DNA of 64,000 bases, taken from contig NZ_CANNGO010000008.1 in assembly GCF_947504215.1 (NCBI RefSeq), forward strand, positions 124,001 to 188,000, read 5' to 3'. The notes under the pieces are model-generated. The model was not told the origin of the DNA. It saw only the letters and a list, made by a program, of their open reading frames with translations, and made no database searches. Source of the stretch: an uncultured Ruegeria sp. (GTDB taxonomy: Bacteria > Pseudomonadota > Alphaproteobacteria > Rhodobacterales > Rhodobacteraceae). The position numbers and the translations under genes are program-made. This document shows, one piece after another, positions 59,010-64,000 of the stretch; within the stretch, counting starts at the first letter, position 1; each line of letters begins with the position of its first letter.

Positions 59010-61727
59010 TCAGGTCAGCCTGCCATGACAATGCTTGAATTTCTTCCCTGACCCACACGGGCACTTGTCGTTGCGCGACGGGTTCCCCCAGGTTGACGGG
59101 TCGTCCTCGACAAACCCAGGAAGCGGGTCGCCTGAAGCTTCGGCTTCGGCCACTGCTTCGGCCTGGTTTGCGGCCTGATCCACGGCCTTTTGGTTCTGGG
59201 CTTGCTGGGCCGCCATCTGGGCAAGCATTTCCTTTTGCTCTTCTTCGGTCAAAGGACGTACGCGTGACAGCTGCTGCGTTACGGTTTCGCGCAGACTGTC
59301 CAGCATACCTTCGAACAGCTGGAAGCTTTCCGTTTTGTACTCGTTCAGCGGATCGCGCTGGGCGTAACCGCGGAAACCAACAACCGAGCGCAGATGCTCC
59401 AGCGTCAACAGATGCTCGCGCCACTTGCCATCAATGGTCTGCAGCAACACCTGTTTTTCGATATTGCGCATGTTTTCCGGCCCGAATGCGACAGCTTTTT
59501 GCGCCATCATTTCGTCGGCGGATTTGATTAAACGCTCGCGCACCTGTTCATCATCGACGCCTTCTTCTGCGGCCCAGTCCTGAACCGGGGCGTCGATGCT
59601 CAGCTTGTCCTTGATGGCCTCGTACAAGCCATCGGTATCCCATTGATCTGCATAGGATTTGGGCGGCATGTATTCGTCAATCAGATCATCAATCACCTGT
59701 TCGCGCATATCCGATACGATCTCGGACAAATCGTTGGTCGACATGATCTCGCGACGCTGGCTGAAGATTACCTTACGCTGATCGTTCATCACGTCGTCGA
59801 ACTTCAGTACGTTCTTGCGCATGTCAAAGTTGCGACCTTCGACCTTGGACTGCGCACGTTCCAGAGACTTGTTCACCCAGGGGTGCACAATCGCCTCACC
59901 TTCTTTCATGCCCAGTGTGGTCAGAACTTTGTCGAGACGTTCCGAGCCGAAAATACGCATCAGATCATCTTCAAGGCTAAGGTAGAAAACAGTGCGGCCC
60001 GGGTCACCCTGACGACCGGAACGGCCGCGCAGCTGATTGTCGATGCGGCGGCTCTCATGGCGTTCGGAGGCCATCACATACAGGCCACCCGCTTCAAGCA
60101 CCTTCTGCTTTTCTTCGGCATGGCGTGCTTCTTCGGCTGCGCGCAGCTCGGTTGGGTCGGCTTCGGGGTTTTCCGCCAACGCCTGAAGCACTTTCATTTC
60201 GACATTGCCTCCCAGCTGAATGTCAGTGCCGCGACCGGCCATGTTGGTAGCGATGGTCACCGCGCTATAACGGCCCGCATCGGCGACGATCTGGGCCTCT
60301 TGTTCGTGCTGGCGGGCGTTCAGAACGTTGTGCTCAATACCTTCCTTGGTCAGCAGCTGGCTCAGCAACTCGGATTTCTCAATCGATGTTGTGCCCAAAA
60401 GAACAGGCTGGCCCTTTTCGGTGGCCTTCTTGGTTTCTTGGATCATCGCGTCGTACTTCTCGCCACCGGTACGATAAACCTGATCGTCTTCATCCAGGCG
60501 CGCGATGGGTTTGTTGGTCGGAACCTCTACCACGCCCAAACCGTAAATCTCGGAAAATTCCTCCGCTTCGGTCAGCGCGGTACCCGTCATTCCACCCAGC
60601 TTGTCATAAAGGCGGAAATAGTTCTGGAATGTCACGCTGGCCAGAGTCACGTTTTCGGGCTGAATTTGCACGTTTTCCTTGGCTTCGATGGCCTGATGCA
60701 AACCTTCGGACAAACGACGGCCCGGCATCATCCGGCCGGTGAATTCGTCGATCAGAACTACGTTGCCGTCCCGGACGATGTAATCCTTATCGCGCTGGAA
60801 CAGCTTGTGCGCCCGCAGACCCTGATTGACATGGTGCACCACAGTGGTGCTTTCGGGATCGTAAAGAGAATGCCCTTCGGGGATCAGCTCCGCCTCTAGC
60901 AACTGGCTTTCCAGAAACTCGTTGCCTTCATCTGTGAAGGTCACGTTCCGGGACTTTTCGTCCAGTGTGAAGTGATCATCGCTCAGCGACGGGATCAGCG
61001 CATCAATGGCGGTGTATAGATCCGAGCGGTCCTCGGACGGGCCCGAGATGATCAGAGGGGTTCGCGCTTCATCGATCAGGATCGAATCCACCTCATCCAC
61101 GATCGCGAAATTATGGTGCTTCTGGTACACCTGATCCAAATCTGCCTTCATGTTATCGCGCAGATAGTCAAAACCCAGCTCGTTATTGGTGGCATAAGTG
61201 ATGTCGCAGGAATAGGCTGCCAGCTTCTCGGCATCGGGCTGGCCTGACCATATCACGCCAGTTGTCATGCCAACGGCGGCAAACACCTTGCCCATCCATT
61301 CTGAATCGCGCTTGGCCAGATATTCGTTCACCGTGACGACGTGTACGCCCTTGCCGGTCAGTGCGTTCAGATACGCAGGCAGGGTCGCAACCAGCGTCTT
61401 GCCCTCACCGGTTTTCATTTCCGAGATATTGCCCTGATGCAGAAACGCACCGCCCATCAGCTGCACGTCAAAAGCACGCAGGCCCAGCGCGCGCTTGGCG
61501 CCCTCGCGGACATTGGCAAAGGCCTCAGGCAGCAGGTCGTCCAGGCTTTCGCCGTCCAGTGCACGCTTGCGCAGTTCGGCGGTCTTCTCGATCAGACCCT
61601 CATCCGACAGCTTTTCGAACTCTGGCTCCAGCGCGTTGATCTGTTCGACCAGCGGGCGGGTCGCCTTGATCTTGCGGTCGTTCGGTGTTCCGAACACCTT
61701 TTTGGCGAGCGTTCCGAGTCCCAGCAT
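59010..61727 (-). CDS. secA: Preprotein translocase ATPase SecA
   Basis: [21 protein letters not shown]...[21 protein letters not shown]-terminal [17 protein letters not shown] zinc motif. Confidence 0.98.
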   Translation of the reverse strand: MLGLGTLAKKVFGTPNDRKIKATRPLVEQINALEPEFEKLSDEGLIEKTAELRKRALDGESLDDLLPEAFANVREGAKRALGLRAFDVQLMGGAFLHQGNISEMKTGEGKTLVATLPAYLNALTGKGVHVVTVNEYLAKRDSEWMGKVFAAVGMTTGVIWSGQPDAEKLAAYSCDITYATNNELGFDYLRDNMKADLDQVYQKHHNFAIVDEVDSILIDEARTPLIISGPSEDRSDLYTAIDALIPSLSDDHFTLDEKSRNVTFTDEGNEFLESQLLEAELIPEGHSLYDPESTTVVHHVNQGLRAHKLFQRDKDYIVRDGNVVLIDEFTGRMMPGRRLSEGLHQAIEAKENVQIQPENVTLASVTFQNYFRLYDKLGGMTGTALTEAEEFSEIYGLGVVEVPTNKPIARLDEDDQVYRTGGEKYDAMIQETKKATEKGQPVLLGTTSIEKSELLSQLLTKEGIEHNVLNARQHEQEAQIVADAGRYSAVTIATNMAGRGTDIQLGGNVEMKVLQALAENPEADPTELRAAEEARHAEEKQKVLEAGGLYVMASERHESRRIDNQLRGRSGRQGDPGRTVFYLSLEDDLMRIFGSERLDKVLTTLGMKEGEAIVHPWVNKSLERAQSKVEGRNFDMRKNVLKFDDVMNDQRKVIFSQRREIMSTNDLSEIVSDMREQVIDDLIDEYMPPKSYADQWDTDGLYEAIKDKLSIDAPVQDWAAEEGVDDEQVRERLIKSADEMMAQKAVAFGPENMRNIEKQVLLQTIDGKWREHLLTLEHLRSVVGFRGYAQRDPLNEYKTESFQLFEGMLDSLRETVTQQLSRVRPLTEEEQKEMLAQMAAQQAQNQKAVDQAANQAEAVAEAEASGDPLPGFVEDDPSTWGNPSRNDKCPCGSGKKFKHCHGRLT

Positions 61728-61903
61728 GTTCACTCCAGCGGATCTTTTCTTGTCTTGGTTGCGACAGGCTTGCCCACCTTGCGCGCAACCCATAGATAGC
61801 TGGGATGAAAGATGGTCCTGTCAAAGGCTTCAAGGCGATGTAAGCGGCAGGTTCTGAAGTGTCAACGCCACGCCCCGTCGCGGCCAGAATATAGGATGAT
61901 TCC

Positions 61904-62752
61904 ATGCCCAAAGGCCTCACTTTTCTTCCATCGCTGGCCTTGGCGGCTGTGATGGCGCTGCCGCTGTCTGCAGAAACCAAGCCTGACGCCAGCACCGTCG
62001 TTGCCCGGGTCAACGGGGATGAGATCACATTGGGTCACGTCATTGCCACCGCGTCGACATTGCCGCCGCAATACCAGCAGGCTGAAGACGATGTGCTGTT
62101 TGACTTCATTCTCGAACAGCTCATTCAGCAGCAACTGCTTGGTCAGGAGCAAGATGGCTTGTCCAAGCTCCATGCTCTGACGCTGGAAAACGAAACCCGT
62201 TCCTTGCACGCAGTGCAAACGGTTGATGCCTTGACGGATGCGGTCGCGACAGATGAGGCGGTTCAGGCGGCATATGATGCGCAATTTGCCGAATTTGATG
62301 GCGAAGACGAATACGACGCCAGCCACATTCTGGTCGAAACCGAAGACGAAGCCAAAGCCATCAAGGCGCAATTGGATGATGGTGCAGATTTTGCCGAGTT
62401 GGCGCGCGAGAAGTCGACTGGTCCGTCTGGACCAAGTGGTGGTGCATTGGGTTGGTTTGGCAAGGGCCAGATGGTACCAGAATTCGAGGCGGCCGTGCTT
62501 GAGCTTGAAAAGGGTCAGGTCTCGGACCCGGTTCAAACGCAGTTTGGCTGGCATCTTGTTGTCTTGAATGACACGCGCAAAACCCAAGCCCCTGAACTGG
62601 ACGCCGTGCGGGAGGAATTGGTTCAAACCATCCAGCAAGAGGCGATTCAGGCGCGCATCGACGAATTGACGCAACAAGCGCAGATCGAACGCCCTGCACT
62701 TGAAGGGGTCGGGCCGGAAGTCCTGCGCCAACTGGACCTGATTCAGGAGTAA
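61904..62752 (+). CDS. Peptidylprolyl isomerase (parvulin/PpiC type), periplasmic
   Basis: Signal peptide; YDASHILVETEDEAKAIKAQLDDGADFAELAREKSTGPSGPSGGALGWFGKGQMVPEFEAAVL. Confidence 0.92.
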   Translation: MPKGLTFLPSLALAAVMALPLSAETKPDASTVVARVNGDEITLGHVIATASTLPPQYQQAEDDVLFDFILEQLIQQQLLGQEQDGLSKLHALTLENETRSLHAVQTVDALTDAVATDEAVQAAYDAQFAEFDGEDEYDASHILVETEDEAKAIKAQLDDGADFAELAREKSTGPSGPSGGALGWFGKGQMVPEFEAAVLELEKGQVSDPVQTQFGWHLVVLNDTRKTQAPELDAVREELVQTIQQEAIQARIDELTQQAQIERPALEGVGPEVLRQLDLIQE

Positions 62753-62757
62753 CCCCC

Positions 62758-63984
62758 TTGGCCACGATCACTAAGGTGTCGCCGCTGGCGCCAGCGGCCT
62801 TCCCGGATTTGCCCGCCATTGACGGGGTACGTTTTGCCACGGTTGAGGCGGGCGTGCGTTATCAGGGGCGCACGGATGTCATGCTGGCGGTTCTGGACCC
62901 CGGCACTTCGGTGGCCGGGGTGTTTACTCGGTCGGCCACCCGCGCCGCGCCTGTGCTGGATTGTCAGGAAAAGATCGGCGGGCCCAATGACGGGCCCGCA
63001 GCGATATTGGTCAATTCCGGCAACGCCAACGCTTTTACTGGTCACTACGGCCAGACCTCGGTCTCCGAAGTGACTCAGGCCGTGTCCACCGCGACCGGCG
63101 TCGCCGTCGAACGGGTTTTCACTTCGTCTACGGGCGTGATTGGCGAACCGTTGCCACATGAGCGGATCGTATCGCAGCTAGAGACGTTGAAGTCCGGGCT
63201 CAGCAGGCATGCAGTGGAAGACGCCGCGCGGGCCATCATGACAACTGACACCTTCCCGAAAGGGGCTAGCGCTCAGGTCGAGATTGACGGCAAAACAGTC
63301 TCTATTGCGGGGATTGCCAAAGGGTCCGGCATGATCGCGCCTGATATGGCGACGATGTTGGTCTACATCTTCACCGACGCTCAAGTCGAACAATCGGCGT
63401 TGCAGCAGTTGCTGGGCGCCCAGACGGGCCGGACATTCAACTGCATTACTGTGGACAGCGACACCTCGACCTCTGACACCCTGTTACTATGTGCAACAGG
63501 CGCGTCCGGAGTGGATGCAACTGGCAACGGGTCATTCGCCAATGCACTGGAATCCGTCATGCTGGATCTCGCACAGCAAGTGGTGCGTGACGGCGAAGGT
63601 GCTACGAAATTCGTGGAAATTCGTGTGACTGGGGCGGCCTCGGATGCCGACGCCAAAGTACACGGGCTGGCCATCGCCAACTCTCCGTTGGTGAAAACCG
63701 CCATTGCGGGCGAGGATCCGAACTGGGGCCGCGTCGTCATGGCCATCGGCAAATCGGGTGCTGCGGCAGATCGTGACCTGCTTAGCATTTCCTTTGGCGA
63801 TATTCTGGTGGCCGAAAAAGGCTGGGTCAGCCCGGACTACCGCGAAGAGGACGCCGCCACCTACATGAAAGATCAGGATCTGGTGATTGCCGTTGATCTG
63901 GGTTTGGGCGACGGGAAATCGACCGTTTGGACCTGCGACCTGACCCACGGCTATATCGAGATCAACGCGGATTATCGCTCGTGA
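62758..63984 (+). CDS. argJ: Bifunctional glutamate N-acetyltransferase/amino-acid acetyltransferase ArgJ
   Basis: RVFTSSTGVIGEPLPHE; IAGIAKGSGMIAPDMATMLVYIFTDA; EDPNWGRVVMAIGKSG. Confidence 0.95.
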   Translation: MATITKVSPLAPAAFPDLPAIDGVRFATVEAGVRYQGRTDVMLAVLDPGTSVAGVFTRSATRAAPVLDCQEKIGGPNDGPAAILVNSGNANAFTGHYGQTSVSEVTQAVSTATGVAVERVFTSSTGVIGEPLPHERIVSQLETLKSGLSRHAVEDAARAIMTTDTFPKGASAQVEIDGKTVSIAGIAKGSGMIAPDMATMLVYIFTDAQVEQSALQQLLGAQTGRTFNCITVDSDTSTSDTLLLCATGASGVDATGNGSFANALESVMLDLAQQVVRDGEGATKFVEIRVTGAASDADAKVHGLAIANSPLVKTAIAGEDPNWGRVVMAIGKSGAAADRDLLSISFGDILVAEKGWVSPDYREEDAATYMKDQDLVIAVDLGLGDGKSTVWTCDLTHGYIEINADYRS

Positions 63985-64000
63985 AAACCATATTAGTGTC
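63981..64000 (+). CDS. Start of a further CDS (GTG, VKTILVS...), truncated by window edge
   Basis: 4-nt ATGA-like overlap with the argJ stop; only ~6 codons visible. Confidence 0.3.

Noticed and set aside
59643-60899. 418-aa plus-strand ORF opposite secA
   Set aside because: Antisense shadow of a high-GC coding gene; composition is His/Gln/Phe-rich and unlike a real protein.

Overview
The window is a 64 kb, gene-dense alphaproteobacterial chromosome segment. Gene order and protein character point to a Rhodobacteraceae/Roseobacter-group genome. The left end looks like the replication-origin/centromere neighbourhood: maf | AT-rich gap with DnaA-box-like 9-mers | hemJ-rho-mnmE-mnmG-rsmG-parA-parB. 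It carries two perfect 16-bp parS sites (TGTTTCACGTGAAACA) inside mnmG and rsmG. The rest is mostly housekeeping: hemW, rdgB, rph, hrcA-grpE, mutS, maeB, msrA, argG, ilvA, hslO, cca, two ABC exporters, dnaKJ, a TPP-riboswitch-led thiamine operon, radC, secA, ppiC, argJ. The main accessory content is a minus-strand polysaccharide block (sulfotransferase, branching-type glycosyltransferase, two GT2, galE, kdsB, cysQ) with a nearby KpsM-like permease, plus a NaVBac-type sodium channel gene. The best candidate for an undescribed element is a 10-codon leader ORF (MRMYYGIWFG) with a strong Shine-Dalgarno and mutually exclusive RNA stems, upstream of the ABC exporter pair at 28.6-32.3 kb. I saw no tRNA, rRNA, CRISPR array, IS element or prophage. 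All calls are from reading the sequence; no database search or folding program was run.
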